A stretch of 64,000 nucleotides of DNA. It comes from Ophiobolus disseminans. Lineage: Eukaryota; Ascomycota; Dothideomycetes; Pleosporales; Phaeosphaeriaceae. The stretch is taken from positions 606,428 through 670,427 of the forward strand of contig MU006231.1 of NCBI GenBank assembly GCA_010093685.1. Reading direction: 5' to 3'. A model generated the notes under the pieces. It saw only the letters and a list, made by a program, of their open reading frames with translations. It did not search any database and was not told the DNA's origin. The first letter of the stretch is position 1. The number at the start of each line of letters is the position of its first letter. Below, piece by piece: positions 1 to 11,340 of this stretch. A program made the translations under genes and the position numbers.

Positions 1-42
1 TACAGTCACAGAGCAAAATAACACACCACCACATCCGCAGCC

Positions 43-931
43 ATGTCGTGGACCGGTAAGACGCAGCCCAAAGCGCCGGGAAAGACGGAGACTGAAGGAA
101 GACAGGCTTCAAGAAGGGCGTCAATCGCGCGACGACCCAAGTTCTCATGAAAACCGGCCAAGTCGAGCGCACGAATGACCGCGACTTTGAGACTGAGCAG
201 CGGTATATCCAACATTCACCCCGCCATACATGTATCACAAACTTACACCTCCCAGCCGGTACCGCACCATGGAAACGGCCGCAAACAAGCTCCAAAAAGA
301 AGCAAAGGGCTACCTCGACTCCCTGCGCGCCATGACGGCCTCGCAGATGCGCATCGCCGAAACAATCGACGCCTTCTACGGCGACGCGGGCACCAAAGAC
401 GGCGTATCCCGCTCCTACAAACAGGCCGTCACAGACCTCGACGCCGAGACCATAAAAGCTCTCGACGGGCCCTACCGCACAACCGTCCTCGACCCTATAC
501 AGCGCTTCTGCAGCTACTTCCCGGACATCAACGCCTGCATCACAAAGCGCGAACACAAGCAGATGGACTACGACCGCATGCGCGCACAGGTCAAGAAACT
601 GACAGACAAGCCAGACAAAGACGTGACGAAGCTGCCCCGCGCGGAGAAAGACGAACAGCTCGCCAAGGCCGCGTACGATCAGTTGAACGAGACGCTCACG
701 AGCGAATTACCGCAGCTCATCGATCTGCGAGTGCCCTACCTGGACCCGAGTTTCGAAGCGCTTGTCAAGATACAGCTGCGTTTCTGCGCAGAGGCGTATA
801 GTCGGATGGCACAGGTGCAGCAGTATCTCGATGCGAATACGAGGGACCAGTATGCGCAGGGCGAGCTAGATGCAAGGGTCGAGGAGGTGTTGCAGGAGAT
901 ACGGGATCTGAGTATTGCGGGGACTGTCTAG
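43..931 (+). CDS. RVS161: BAR-domain protein Rvs161 (amphiphysin-like)
   Basis: Three exons: 43..55, 106..202 and 256..931, with introns of 50 and 53 bp. The spliced protein is 261 aa, close to the yeast length. It begins MSWTGFKKGVNRA and contains the family blocks LQKEAKGYLDSLRAMTASQ and LPQLIDLRVPYLDPSFEALV. Rvs161 is an N-BAR protein that dimerises with Rvs167, binds curved plasma membrane and drives vesicle scission in endocytosis. No SH3 domain is present, which separates it from Rvs167. The start is fixed by the five-codon first exon, normal for this gene. It is convergent with CDC34. Identification is from recognised family sequence; splice sites are inferred from frame and consensus. 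Confidence 0.95.
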
Positions 932-1508
932 ATGGTGTAGGATGGGATTGGCGTTTAGGATATCATGGGCTTTGCTGGGTTTGTGCTGGTGAGGGATGGA
1001 ATGGAATGAGGGGTTGGTGGGCATCTTCAATACGATATGAGATTTGGGAATATGCTTAACCCATTATTCTGGGGGCTGTCTGTATCTGTGTTGGTATTGG
1101 GTTGTTTGAGAGATCAGGTTGCAAAGAGCTAGAGCATGGCAAGATCACAAAACAAGCTGCACTATCTCCAACGTCACGAAGTTTGTAATCCGACCTCTTC
1201 ACGATCACTTCAAACATCACCACATTATCCACCCTGCGCTTGGAAGATTTGAATTCCCCCTATCTACATCCTAGTCGACGACCTACGATGCAGCGAAAAA
1301 GTGGTGACTATAGATAAATGACCGTTCAAAGTGTAGATAATGCTCATTAAACGCCAACCAAATGCAATGCGTGACCATGTCGTGAGAGCCGCACCGATGC
1401 CCAACGCCGCGCTGAAGCCATGATATCGTGAAAAAGGAAGGAGAGGTGTCGAGCCGAGCTTCGTAACGCCATCCGACATAGTGGAGGTGGCGTTCACCGC
1501 GTCAATCC
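932..1508. other. Convergent 3' intergenic region
   Basis: Lies between the stop codons of RVS161 and CDC34. It should contain both 3' UTRs. I see no open frame, repeat or structured RNA. Confidence 0.6.
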
Positions 1509-2350
1509 TCACTTATCGTCCTCATCCTCATCCTCCAGATCGTCATCATCAGCCATATCCGAATCCAGCTCATCCCCATCTTCCAGATCGCTCTCGCTCC
1601 CCCCAAAGCTCTCGACATCGCTATCCTCCCAGCTCATATCGAAGTCTCCCTCGTCCTCCTTCTTCCGCCACGCCGTCTCGTGCGTGGGCATGGTGAAGTC
1701 GGCCGGTATGTCCTGCTTGCTGAGGTCGAGGTCCTTTTTGACGAGGCCTTTGTACTCCTCGGGCTTGTTGCGCAGCATGACGCCTGCGTCGACGTTTGCG
1801 GGGGAGGACACTTCGGCGTCGTCGAGCAGCGAGAGGATGGATATCAGCACGGTTTCAACGCGCTGCACGGGGGACCAGCGCTCGGCGGCGGTTTCGCCTG
1901 ACATTTCGTCGTCGCCCGGTGGGTGGAGGATCGAAATGCAGAGGCGGCCGTCGGGGTAGATGTTGGGGTGGTAGAGGGGTCGAATGAACTTGAAGTCTGG
2001 GGCGTTGTTAGTATTCCTTTGTGACGCATACTCTCTCTCATAATCATGCATGACTTGGACTGTGACGTACCTGGAGGGCTATGGGGGTAGTTGCGGGGAA
2101 AGGTCATCTTGGCCTTGAAGTAGCCGCCGTAGTATAGCGAGTCCTCGTTAAGCACGATAAGCGCTACACTCCACTCGAAGACGTTCTCGTTGATTAGCTG
2201 TGACGGAGTTAGCCGGGTGCTCTGCTTGCGAATGACACCTCAAAGGGCATCCTGGATGTATACACCATGACTCACCTCGATGTTGGTCCACTTCTCCTTG
2301 CTCAGCTGCTTGAACTCGTTCATAAGAACCCTCTGCGCTATATCCGCCAT
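1509..2350 (-). CDS. CDC34: Ubiquitin-conjugating enzyme E2, Cdc34 type
   Basis: Three exons on the minus strand: 2350..2276, 2197..2071 and 1996..1509, giving 229 aa. The E2 fold carries HPN (about 77-79) and the catalytic cysteine in GRLCISIL (Cys about 87). It is followed by the acidic insert PPGDDEMSGE typical of Cdc34/Ubc7-class enzymes. The C-terminal tail of about 50 residues is strongly acidic, as in Cdc34, where it recruits the SCF cullin-RING ligase. Role: E2 for SCF-dependent ubiquitination of cell-cycle and signalling proteins. The SCF RING subunit RBX1 is encoded about 5 kb away at 7361..7812. Start ATG at 2350 opens the conserved MADIAQRVLMNEFKQL. Confidence 0.93.
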
Positions 2351-3562
2351 GGTGCTTCCTTCCGATCGAGGTTTCAGGTCAAGCGTGGGATGTGTGGGAT
2401 GAGGGTCTTTGAGGATAGACAGGCGCAGGCGATGGTTGAGGCGGAGTAGCGTGTGGAAGAGAGTGTTTGCCGTAGAGAGCGTGTGTGCGTTATACCCTGA
2501 ATCGTGAGTGAGCAGGTGAGTGTGAGAAGCGTTCGTGATTTAAGGGCGTGAGTTGGGAGGCGGGCGGCCATGCATGACCGAAGGCTCTCGCCGACCCGAA
2601 TGGACCAAGGATCAAGCCTCCAGGGTGCGCTTTCCAGCTTTCCAGCCCGGTCTCGCTCGCAAGTAGCCGGATTCACCGCCTGCCCTTTTCAGACTAAGCC
2701 CTGGATCTGCAAGCCTCACCTGCACCATGTCGTCGCCCGCTTTCGCCCTCACCGGCCTTCTTGCGTTCGGCTTTCTTGCGGTTTGTACTAGAGCGGTGAC
2801 GCTTCCGGATGCGCTTTCCGAGTTCGGAACAATCAGGAAGTGCAGCTGGACGATTCCTCATGATGGCGAACATCACGAGAGCGCAACGTACGCTTCTCCA
2901 TTGGTGGGGTAGGCGCCGTACATGGGACTTGTAAAGGCGTTGGTGGTGTTTAGCGCTCGGTGCGTTGGGAGGGAGACCTAAGCATTAGTGTTCCATAACA
3001 GCAGCCCGTCTATCCTCAAACCAATTCCTGAGAGCGACCAAACTTCTGAAAAGGTTGCTAGGCCACACAGGCTACGTGATACCAAGTGAGAAGCCACCCC
3101 ATAGAGTACTACTCACGTCTAGCTATCTGATAACCTCATCACTTCCTTGACAATTACTCTGGTTACATGGTACTGGAGATACAAGGCACACAAATGGACG
3201 ATATCCATCTCATCTAGTGTTAGCTCTGACCCAGCAGAACGCCTCTTCCCCTCACACCATATCTGCTCAACATATCGTCATCGTCTCCCTGTGGATCTTG
3301 AATCCTTTCTTCCGTTATAGTGTTCAAGCGCCTTTTCAAGAAGTCTTTGAGTACCCCCCAGCAAGCACAACCACGGTCTATATTTGGTTTAAGCTTAGGG
3401 ATACATTCATCACGAGAAGGCAAATTTTCGAGCAAACTCTTCCTATTTCTATGTTCATATAGATCTTCCACCTCCTTCGCGAGAGATGTAATGTCAAGGA
3501 AAACATGAACAAACAAAACAGTAAAATCTACAGCAAAGCGAACAAAAGTTCATGCCGATCAA
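2351..3562. other. Intergenic region with CDC34 promoter
   Basis: Upstream of CDC34 and downstream of the CorA gene. An ATG frame at 2727..2912 (+, 61 codons) opens with a hydrophobic signal-like stretch (LTGLLAFGFLAV) but has no recognisable family and no further exons I could find. I do not call it a gene. Nothing else is evident. Confidence 0.5.
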
Positions 3563-5545
3563 TCAAATGAAGCGCATCCTCTTCGCAACACCCAAGCAGA
3601 CTGCGACGAAGAGACAGATCGTGCCCAGGATTCCAAAGAACCACGCAATGCTGCCGTCCTGTCCAGGGACCTTGACGTTCATGCCAAACAGACCGCAGAT
3701 CAAATTGAGAGGAACAAGAATCGTAGCAATGACCGTGACTTTCTGAAGCGTTTCGTTGCTTGCGTTGCCCTGGATGACCTGGTCAACCGAAATCTGAGCG
3801 AGATAGTTGCTATGCGCGCGGCTCAGCATCTTTTCGAAATGCGACAAGTTGGACATCATGGTGACGACGTGATCCTGAATATCGCTGAGGTAGAGGCCGA
3901 CATCGCCGCGGGGTGCGACGCTGTAGGATTCGTTGCAGCGCTTGGCGAAGCCTTTGATGACATCTGCTTTGCCGCCGAGCAGACGAAGCAGCTGCATGAC
4001 TCGCTTGCGGCAGTCACCAATCGACCGGAGGATGGCGCGGGAGTCTTCGATTCGTGCGGTGAAGACCTGATCCTCGATAGCGTCGGCTTCATCCTCGATG
4101 CCACGGATGACAGGCGCAAAGCTGTCGACAATATCGTCAATGAGGGCGTAGCAAATCCAGTCGGCGTTGAGGTTGATGTAGTCGCGGAGTCGGCTGATAC
4201 GCTTGCGGACGTTCAGCGTATGTGGGCTCTCAGTGAACGTGAACGTCAGGAGACCCTCCTTGAAAACCACTGCATAGAAATTGACCGGCTCCAGGTAGTC
4301 CTCAGAATCCTTGTCGGCTTGGAAGAAGGAGCGGAATGAGACAAAGTAGTACTGGTGGAACAGCTCCACCTTCTCACGCGGCTCCTGCAAGCAGATATCC
4401 TCGCGAGTAAGGGGATGCACACCAAAAGCCTTGGCCATTACAAACACCTCCTCTTCTGTCGGATTGACCATATCCAGCCACCAAACACCACCGTCCTGCT
4501 GGGGTGGCTCGAAAAGATCGCGGAAGCGCTCGCCTGGCATCAGGAGACCACCAAGTTCTGCAGCGTGGATGGTGTCATCTAGCTCAGACGAAAAGAAGGT
4601 CCAGCGGTTCTGCCGTGGCTCTTGAAGCTCTCGCTTCTCGTTGAAGATATGAGCCAAGCCTTCCTGTGACAGCTTCTCCTGAATCGCAGGATCCACGTCC
4701 TTGAGGGTCGTAGCATCGGCTTCAGTCCTTGGTACCACCGAGTTGCTCGATTTGGGACGAAGATCACCAAAGACCTTCGGCTTCGAAAGAGTCTCGACGC
4801 TCGGCTTGTGGTCCAAGGTTTGTCCGAGTGGCGTCTTCTTCTGCGGCTCGGCAATAAATTCCTCCAATTCCTCGTAGTCGAACCTTGTGGTCTTGCCCGT
4901 ATCTTCTTGTACAGGAAAGCAAACATCCTCCTCGGCAGAGCTGTTGGCGGAAGACGCGTCGTTCGTGTGGTAGTCGTCTTGATGCTCTGTGTCAATTGTC
5001 GGAACACGGCGCGCAGTACCGATGGAGTGCGATCGTTGCAATCCTAGCTCGAGTTCCGAGGGCGCATGGCTGTTGATTGTGTTCGAACGGTCACGGCGAC
5101 GGGGTCCAGCAAAAGCGTCCACAGAATTAGGAGGCGACGTAGAGCGTGAGGAGGTCGAAGATGCTCGAGATCGTGAAAGACGCTCCACTGCAGGATCGCG
5201 AGGTCGCCTGAAAGTATCGCGGCGAGAGCGTTGGTGTGGGCTTGCAACGAGCGATGGGCGACGGAGGTAGCCTTCAGGGGAGAGGAGCTGGTCGTCGTCC
5301 ACGATTGCAGTCTCGAAGTCGCGGCGGTTGATCGCTTCGCCCTCGAGAGCTTCATTGACCTGGACGAGGAGCTGAGGGTGATCTTGGTGGTTTACGCTTG
5401 CGAAGGTTGGTCGGCGTGACCGCGGATGAGAAGGAGAGCCAGGCTCAACCCGTGGGAGCGATTCGGGCTGGCGACGGTGGTCGTCGAGATCAGAGACAGG
5501 AGTACTGAATCGGGTCTGAGACTCGGATCTTGGAGTGTCGGTCAT
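3563..5545 (-). CDS. CorA-family Mg2+ transporter, fungal Alr1/Mnr2 type
   Basis: Single exon of 660 aa. The N-terminal half is long, polar and Ser/Arg-rich (about 1-290) and is followed by the CorA cytoplasmic domain. The C terminus has the diagnostic arrangement: TM1 about 603-620, the GMN selectivity motif at about 621-623 (GLFGMNVKVPG), a short loop and TM2 about 633-653. CorA proteins are homopentameric Mg2+ channels. The long N-terminal extension is typical of Alr1 (plasma membrane) and Mnr2 (vacuole), which I cannot tell apart here. It is divergent from SPC1, with about 1.2 kb between the starts. Confidence 0.93.
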   Translation of the reverse strand: MTDTPRSESQTRFSTPVSDLDDHRRQPESLPRVEPGSPSHPRSRRPTFASVNHQDHPQLLVQVNEALEGEAINRRDFETAIVDDDQLLSPEGYLRRPSLVASPHQRSRRDTFRRPRDPAVERLSRSRASSTSSRSTSPPNSVDAFAGPRRRDRSNTINSHAPSELELGLQRSHSIGTARRVPTIDTEHQDDYHTNDASSANSSAEEDVCFPVQEDTGKTTRFDYEELEEFIAEPQKKTPLGQTLDHKPSVETLSKPKVFGDLRPKSSNSVVPRTEADATTLKDVDPAIQEKLSQEGLAHIFNEKRELQEPRQNRWTFFSSELDDTIHAAELGGLLMPGERFRDLFEPPQQDGGVWWLDMVNPTEEEVFVMAKAFGVHPLTREDICLQEPREKVELFHQYYFVSFRSFFQADKDSEDYLEPVNFYAVVFKEGLLTFTFTESPHTLNVRKRISRLRDYINLNADWICYALIDDIVDSFAPVIRGIEDEADAIEDQVFTARIEDSRAILRSIGDCRKRVMQLLRLLGGKADVIKGFAKRCNESYSVAPRGDVGLYLSDIQDHVVTMMSNLSHFEKMLSRAHSNYLAQISVDQVIQGNASNETLQKVTVIATILVPLNLICGLFGMNVKVPGQDGSIAWFFGILGTICLFVAVCLGVAKRMRFI

Positions 5546-6745
5546 TTTGGCGACTTCTCAGGAGAGGGCAAAGCTTTGATGCGTTTTCGTGGAATGCAAG
5601 TAGCCAGCTTGGTGATGTTATGAAGTACCCCACGTCGTACGTATGTCCGGCTTCGGGGACTGTCTGAGATCTAAAACAATGTCTTGGGCGCAAGAGCCTC
5701 TAGACCAGGTGAGTCGCTTGTGAGCGCTCACCACTGAGGCGCGCTCAACTTGACGACGGGCTTCGCGTAGGGTCCTCCCCTACACTCGGCCGCTGGAGGG
5801 TAGTTTCCGGTAGCCAGACTTCCGGCCCGACGACGGGAAAGGAAGATTCGAAAGTGACAGCGATTACAGTAGAGAGTGTGTGCGGTGTTCCAAAGCCCAA
5901 TTATGGGGGCTTCTTGTAGTCGCCTCCGTGGACCCACGCCTTGGGCCCGAGAAGGGGACGGATGGAGGAAAACTTGTGAAGATAGAGTCCCGCCAACTTG
6001 GTGGTATTGATGGTATCAACGCCGAAGCGTTAGGTGAGTTGTTAGAGGGGGATCACAACGGAACGAGCTTCCCCTAATATCTCAGACGAGGTCGTGGGCA
6101 AAGTCCACTGTGTTTGTGGAGGTCTACCGAGTCAGTAGCTCAGCTCGAATCGGGCGGACGCTGATGCCGAGGCGGATAGCGAGAGCGCAAGGCGGTGTGG
6201 TGGTTGGAGTCTGTGTTGAGTTGCAATGCAAGTCCAGGCGGACGATGTGGTGTGGGTGGGAGGTGGGCCGTGGAGGTTATAAGAGAGCAGGAGTCAAGTG
6301 GGCCAAAGACAAAGCTTTTCGCGACGCACGGCACCTCGGCCGCAACGCTGATTGGGCTGCGAGTCGGTGGCTTGGAGTGAAAACCGCGCAGCGTAACGTG
6401 ACGTGCGACGGTAGTCTATAGAACAGTCGCTGTGGCGATAGAATCACCAATGAGTGATTGATTTGGTTGTCCAGAGGTGTGATTTGGTGCGCACTGCTCC
6501 GGGTGGCTGTCTGTGAATCGGCGTCAGAGTTCCATCGTGCGGCTCTACACACCCCTGTCATCGGGCCGTTACTGCAGAAGTAGCGTCCAGACATGCCACA
6601 TCGACCACTCACCAACAAGCAACAACCTGACGCTGCAACATCAAACAGCTACACGTGGACGCAAATAATTATACTGAATTGGTACTGGAGCTGCACATGA
6701 ATCATAGCGACACATTGGCACAATAGCGACCACTTCACAATCACC
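5546..6745. other. Divergent promoter region, CorA/SPC1
   Basis: Contains both promoters and 5' leaders. Short frames here lack coding character. No repeat or RNA gene recognised. Confidence 0.5.
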
Positions 6746-7162
6746 ATGTCAGATCAGCTTCTGGAGCAAGTGCGCGATGCGGTAGAGGGCCAGATTGTAG
6801 GCGGCTTCATCCCATGACATGTATCACAATAGCTGACACGAGAAGGACTTCGAGGGCCAGCGCTTAGCTGAGATGCTCACCACGGTCCTGCTGGGTGCTG
6901 CTGGCGTACGTTTCACTCATCGCGCTTCAGGATGTTATGTTGACATCAACCACAGATCATTGCATTCTTCGTTGGCTACGTCACTCAAGACATCCGCCTG
7001 TCGCTCTACGTTGGCCTTGCCGGTACCGCACTCACCTTCCTCGTCATCGTCCCACCGTGGCCGTTTTACAACAAGAACCCCGAGGGCTGGCTGCCAGCGC
7101 GCAATGCGACAACGGCCACGTCACATCTCAACATCGACGTGGACGGAAAGAAGGTTGGATAG
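6746..7162 (+). CDS. SPC1: Signal peptidase complex subunit 1 (SPC12 family)
   Basis: Three exons: 6746..6796, 6846..6905 and 6956..7162, all phase 0, with introns of 49 and 50 bp. The product is 105 aa. After the start (MSDQLLEQVRDAVEGQI) comes DFEGQRLAEMLTT, then two membrane segments: LLGAAGIIAFFVGYV and LYVGLAGTALTFLVIVP. The family motif WPFYNKNPEGWLP follows. Spc1/SPC12 is a small non-catalytic ER membrane subunit of the signal peptidase complex that modulates substrate choice. The exons are too short to show as one frame and were joined by hand; frame and family sequence agree throughout. Convergent with RBX1. Confidence 0.93.
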
Positions 7163-7360
7163 GATATATAGCAAACCGGTTGCGGAGTTTGGGCATCACA
7201 TGGGACAAGAGGAGTTGTTCATGGTGGAATGAAAGTTCGTTCGACGACGAGGAGTTGCATGCTGCTATGACTCCTTGGTGCCATTGTGACCCTTTATGAG
7301 ACCGTACTACGCCAGACGTCCGAGGAAACCCATACCCAAATACGCTCGGCCGTGATATGT

Positions 7361-7812
7361 TCAACGACCGTACTTCTGGAACTCCCAGTCTCGGTTGTCT
7401 AGGGGGCAGACCTGTCGCGTCTTGAGCCATCGCGAGATGCAGTGGAAGTGAAAGGCGTGCTGTAGCTGTTAGCTTGGTTTCTGGAATGCTCGGGTGGAAG
7501 GACTTACGTTGCAGATGCCCCAGGCGACGGTGCACTCCTCGCTCGTAGCGGAAGCCTGGTTCGCCTGGCACTCGATGCAGAGGTCCATGATGTGGTTACG
7601 GCAGATGGCGCAGTTGTCGACGACAATGTCCCACGCCCAGAGAGCTACGGCGTTCCACTGTGAACTGTTAGCTTTGCCCCCGTGACGTCTTGCTTGTGGA
7701 ATGTGCCTACCTTCTTGACTTCAAAGCGCTTCTTGTCGCCATCAGCGCCGGCAGCAGCCTTGCCCGTCTTGGTCTTGGCCGGAGGCGCATCCGCCATATC
7801 AATGTCGGCCAT
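7361..7812 (-). CDS. RBX1: RING-box protein Rbx1/Hrt1
   Basis: Three exons on the minus strand: 7812..7711, 7657..7508 and 7459..7361; 116 aa. The N terminus is charged and flexible (MADIDMADAPPAK). The RING-H2 domain follows, with CAICRNHIMDLCIECQ and HAFHFHCISRWLKTRQVCPL supplying the zinc ligands, and the protein ends DWEFQKYGR as in other Rbx1 proteins. The block WNAVALWAWDIVVDNC is nearly invariant in the family. Rbx1 binds the cullin C terminus and recruits E2 enzymes such as Cdc34, encoded at 1509..2350. All introns are phase 0. Confidence 0.96.
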
Positions 7813-8574
7813 GCTTGTGAGGTGTGTAGATATGGCGGGGTGTGCGGGGGTTGATAGTGGCTGTAGATGGGGGCGGTTGGCGGTTGGTTGTGGTATTGAG
7901 ATGCGCGGTTTGTTGTAGCCCTGGTGGTGCAGCTCAGGGCGAGTTTTTGGGTGTGGCGGGTTGTGGGTGAGGTGCTGCAGAAGATTAGGTGACGGTGAAT
8001 CGCAAGGCTCCAGCAAGCACCGCTGCGAGCGGAGCCCTCCCGCGCCAAGACATTTCACTTCCGCCCGCTGCGACAGATGGTGAAGGGAAACATGGCTTCA
8101 CAGCATGGCAGGCACATTCGGCTTCGAAGAGACGTCGCAGATTTGCGTGTTTCCCTGTTCCAGCGCTTGAGACAATCTTGCTCAGATTTACGCACGTCTT
8201 TCACGGGCTCACTGCGTCCATGCTTTCGGCCCTGCCTGCGCCGCAATCGTCACAGTGCCACTCTCTTGGCGATCAGCCTCAGGCTTGTTTGCGTCTCCGC
8301 CCAACTAGCCCGACCCTCCTTCTTCTCTTACACACCACTTCTCTCCCCAATATCACCCACCGGCCTGCGCCTATCTCTACTCATCGATCTGGATATGAAC
8401 ACTTCAACCACTCGCACCTCTATCATCCCGCTTTGTCACACACGCAGCCAGACATCCCCGTCATCCCGCCCGATTCAACCGACCACGACCATATCGCGAA
8501 CCAAAAGCGCCCGCCGACGACCTTCACGGTAGCCACTGTCGCATAACCCGATTATATAGCTCACTTCAAATCAC
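7813..8574. other. Divergent promoter region, RBX1/Edc1-like
   Basis: Holds the RBX1 promoter and a pyrimidine-rich leader before 8575 (about 8300-8530), which suggests a long 5' UTR. The two overlapping plus-strand frames here have low-complexity content and I do not call them. Confidence 0.5.
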
Positions 8575-10260
8575 ATGTCGAGCGCGCAAGTTACGGCGTC
8601 TCCACGCGCCCCCCGGGGCAAGCAACAGCCTCCGCCGGGCGCACCTGCGCAGGCGCCGCAGGCTAACGGTAACAACGGCAGGCAAGGGCAGCGACGACCG
8701 AGAGGCGGGCGCGCGCAGAGCGGCGGCTACCAGGCAGGCGCGTCTCCCAGCAGACAGCCACGCAATGCCGACCCCACTCTGGCCGAGAGCGCTGCCTTCT
8801 CGAGCGAGGATGCGCAATTACCCCATGGACCGCGCAACCCCAAGAAGCACACCCAGTCCCAGCCCTCTGTCGATCGCATGTTTTCTCCCAACGGCGCCCA
8901 GGCCTCCCTGACCGATACCGAAAATGCTACCAAACCCATTGCTGCAACCCCGGCCAAAAACCAAGGCGCATACGCCGGACCGACGTTCCATGCCTCCCCA
9001 GCGCCTTCTGCTCTTCCCATTCCCAAGTTTCTTTCAAGATCTGTACCGGCCAAGTCTCGGATGGACCCACCAACTCCTCCACCAGAGGAGAGCTCTGAAT
9101 CTGGAGGGTCGCCTAGTCCTTTAGGAGCTTCGCCCTCCCGTGGTCCAATCTCGGTCCCCCCCCGCAACGAAATGTCGCCGCTGGATCTGCTTTTCAAGGC
9201 CGATCGCGCGGAACGAGCCAAGATAGTTCAAGGGAGCCCTGCATCCAACAACTATTTTAATTCTGCAAATCCCGTCAGGCCCGAGCACTATAAACATGAT
9301 TCGTTTGGTTCGCTCAACGCGCCTTTCCCCGTTGAACTTGATGGGGAGGCCAGGCATTCTCACATGTCACCTCCTCCGCACGCGTCTCCGATGGCACTGC
9401 GCTCCGTTACAGACCCCAACAAAGTTCCACAGCTCAAGGATGCCTCCCAGCCAACCAACAATGATGTCATGCAAGATCTGATGAATCGGCTGTCCATGTC
9501 GCAAAAGAAGTCTCCAGCTGCAACCCCACCACGACCCAGGAATGAGTCCGCCCCACGTGACGGAACTCCTTCGCCCTTCCAGGATGGGCGCTCTGCTACA
9601 CGTAGCGCCTCAGGGCCCTCCACACCCGTCCCAGCAGCTCAAGAGAACCCCGACTTTTTCTATGGCAACCGAAATCTTTCGCCATTGTTCAAAGCTGCGA
9701 AACACGATCCGTCGAAGCGAAATTCTGGTTTGCGTACTGAAATCACCGCTGATTCGCCATTGATCGAGCAAGGCATGTTTCATGACTTTCCCTCTGTACC
9801 ACCTCAGCAAGCCATGGACCCGAACACATTCTCTCGCAACTATCCGGTGGGTGGGACTCAGATTCCATCGGGGCCTCGTCGAGGTTCTGCGCCTTACGTT
9901 CAGCCTTATCGCGACACGCCCAACAATCGTCGACGTACCCCAGGAAGGCCGGGACAACAACCACGTCCCGACTCTTATCCTTCTAAGATTAACGCTAGCG
10001 GGCCTGGTTTCAACCCTAGCAGGGCAGGCACCAACGGCGCGCCAGCTTCTGTCAAGAAGCCTGCTACTTCCATGATGTCTTTCGTTCCCTCGTCTGTTGC
10101 AGCGAAGAAGCATTCTTCCTCTACACTTCCCTCCACGGTCACTCCCCCACCGGTGAAGGCTCCCTCCGCTTCCACACCTCCCGATACGTTGGCTTTGGAG
10201 CAGGATCTCAAGCGTTTATTGAACTTGCAGTCGGCTGAGGACGCTTCGGGTGCTCGTTAA
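8575..10260 (+). CDS. Edc1/PNRC-like decapping activator
   Basis: Single exon of 561 aa, mostly disordered and rich in Pro, Ser, Ala and Asn, with a basic Arg/Gly N terminus (about 40-60). The informative part is residues about 133-152, which read YAGPTFHASPAPSALPIPKF. This matches the YAGxxF plus LPxPxF peptide of the Edc1/PNRC family. There the YAGxxF half stimulates Dcp2 and the Pro-rich half docks on the Dcp1 EVH1 surface. A short helical segment (LALEQDLKRLLNLQ) sits near the C terminus. Likely role: promoting mRNA decapping in P-bodies. It is much longer than yeast Edc1/Edc2 (about 150-175 aa). The motif is seen directly; function is by family inference. Confidence 0.75.
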   Translation: MSSAQVTASPRAPRGKQQPPPGAPAQAPQANGNNGRQGQRRPRGGRAQSGGYQAGASPSRQPRNADPTLAESAAFSSEDAQLPHGPRNPKKHTQSQPSVDRMFSPNGAQASLTDTENATKPIAATPAKNQGAYAGPTFHASPAPSALPIPKFLSRSVPAKSRMDPPTPPPEESSESGGSPSPLGASPSRGPISVPPRNEMSPLDLLFKADRAERAKIVQGSPASNNYFNSANPVRPEHYKHDSFGSLNAPFPVELDGEARHSHMSPPPHASPMALRSVTDPNKVPQLKDASQPTNNDVMQDLMNRLSMSQKKSPAATPPRPRNESAPRDGTPSPFQDGRSATRSASGPSTPVPAAQENPDFFYGNRNLSPLFKAAKHDPSKRNSGLRTEITADSPLIEQGMFHDFPSVPPQQAMDPNTFSRNYPVGGTQIPSGPRRGSAPYVQPYRDTPNNRRRTPGRPGQQPRPDSYPSKINASGPGFNPSRAGTNGAPASVKKPATSMMSFVPSSVAAKKHSSSTLPSTVTPPPVKAPSASTPPDTLALEQDLKRLLNLQSAEDASGAR

Positions 10261-11340
10261 TCCTGTGTTTGTGGCTTTGCGATATCCTGCATAGTTTGCG
10301 AAGGCGTTCTTTCTCTCTCCGTTCTTGCTTTCCATTTGTGTATATGTTGCGACTTGTTCATGTAGTCATGTTTCATGACACTCAGTCATTTCCTACGATC
10401 CCTTGGAGTTTGTCGGAGTTGAACGATTCGGCCTACGCTGACTGGCATGTCATTTGGTCAGGTGGAGGCTTAGGGCCTCAATCCTTTTTACTGTGTGGTA
10501 CTTTGGTTGGTGGGAGCATCCTGTCTGGCACCGGTTACGACTGATCATGTGACCACATCATCACAAGAGCTGGACATTTTCTTTGCAGGCCTCGGCCTTG
10601 GTCTGATATCACTTCTTTGAGGATTCCTCCGGCTACCTGTTCGAACCGGCCCACTGGCAACGCTCTGCCATCCGCATCCTTGGATCCAGGCACGACTTTT
10701 CCCATTCAACACCACAACCCCAAACCCTGAAACTAAAAATCAAGAAAAATAATGGGCATGCTGCTCCTTTGCCACTTTTGCGAGCGGCGATGGAGTAGAC
10801 ATGTCTGAAATACTTTTTCTCCTTCGTTACCGTGATGTTGATGAAGTTGTCATTTCTTTCGCCTTTTCCAGACGGCCATGAGCGGCGGGTTGAAGCGCAA
10901 CAGACTAATCGTCCCTGAACAGATTGGTGATTATTCTTCCATGATGTCAGTGTTTTCAGTACTTTTGTCGCTCCTGCCTTTCTGCTGCTCCTGCGTCTTT
11001 TCCCACGTGGCTCGACGTCATCTCGAAAACCTTGCCTGAACTGTGTCTCAGCATTAAACACATTTGAAGGTCCCGCTCATTGCTTCCGTCGTAGGTCCCA
11101 CAATTTCTTTGTGCGCTCAATATCGACCCCAATCGTTATATCGAGTTAATCAGCACGTGGCGCATTGCTTTCACCGTCATCCTCACCAGATTGACGCGCT
11201 ACGCGAGAACCCTGCATCACAACACACGACCCCTCCTCCATCTCTGACATTAAATCACGCAATTATTTTCGACTCAACCTCTCACAGAATTGAAGGCGCC
11301 TCACGACATAACGAACATCTGTTGTTGATATCCTTATAGG
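10261..11340. other. Intergenic region upstream of 11341
   Basis: About 1.1 kb. A minus-strand frame at 10633..11061 has no recognisable domain and looks like chance. The last 250 bp probably form the promoter and leader of the next gene. Confidence 0.5.

Noticed and set aside
2727..2912. 61-codon ORF with a signal-like N terminus
   Set aside because: Too short, no cysteines or motif after the hydrophobic stretch, and no convincing extra exon on either strand.
10640..10690. GGTTCGAA box on the minus strand suggesting a tRNA
   Set aside because: The A-box-like element lies too close and no cloverleaf can be formed.
10633..11061. 142-codon minus-strand ORF
   Set aside because: Basic low-information sequence with no domain, no promoter support, and located in a presumed promoter/leader.
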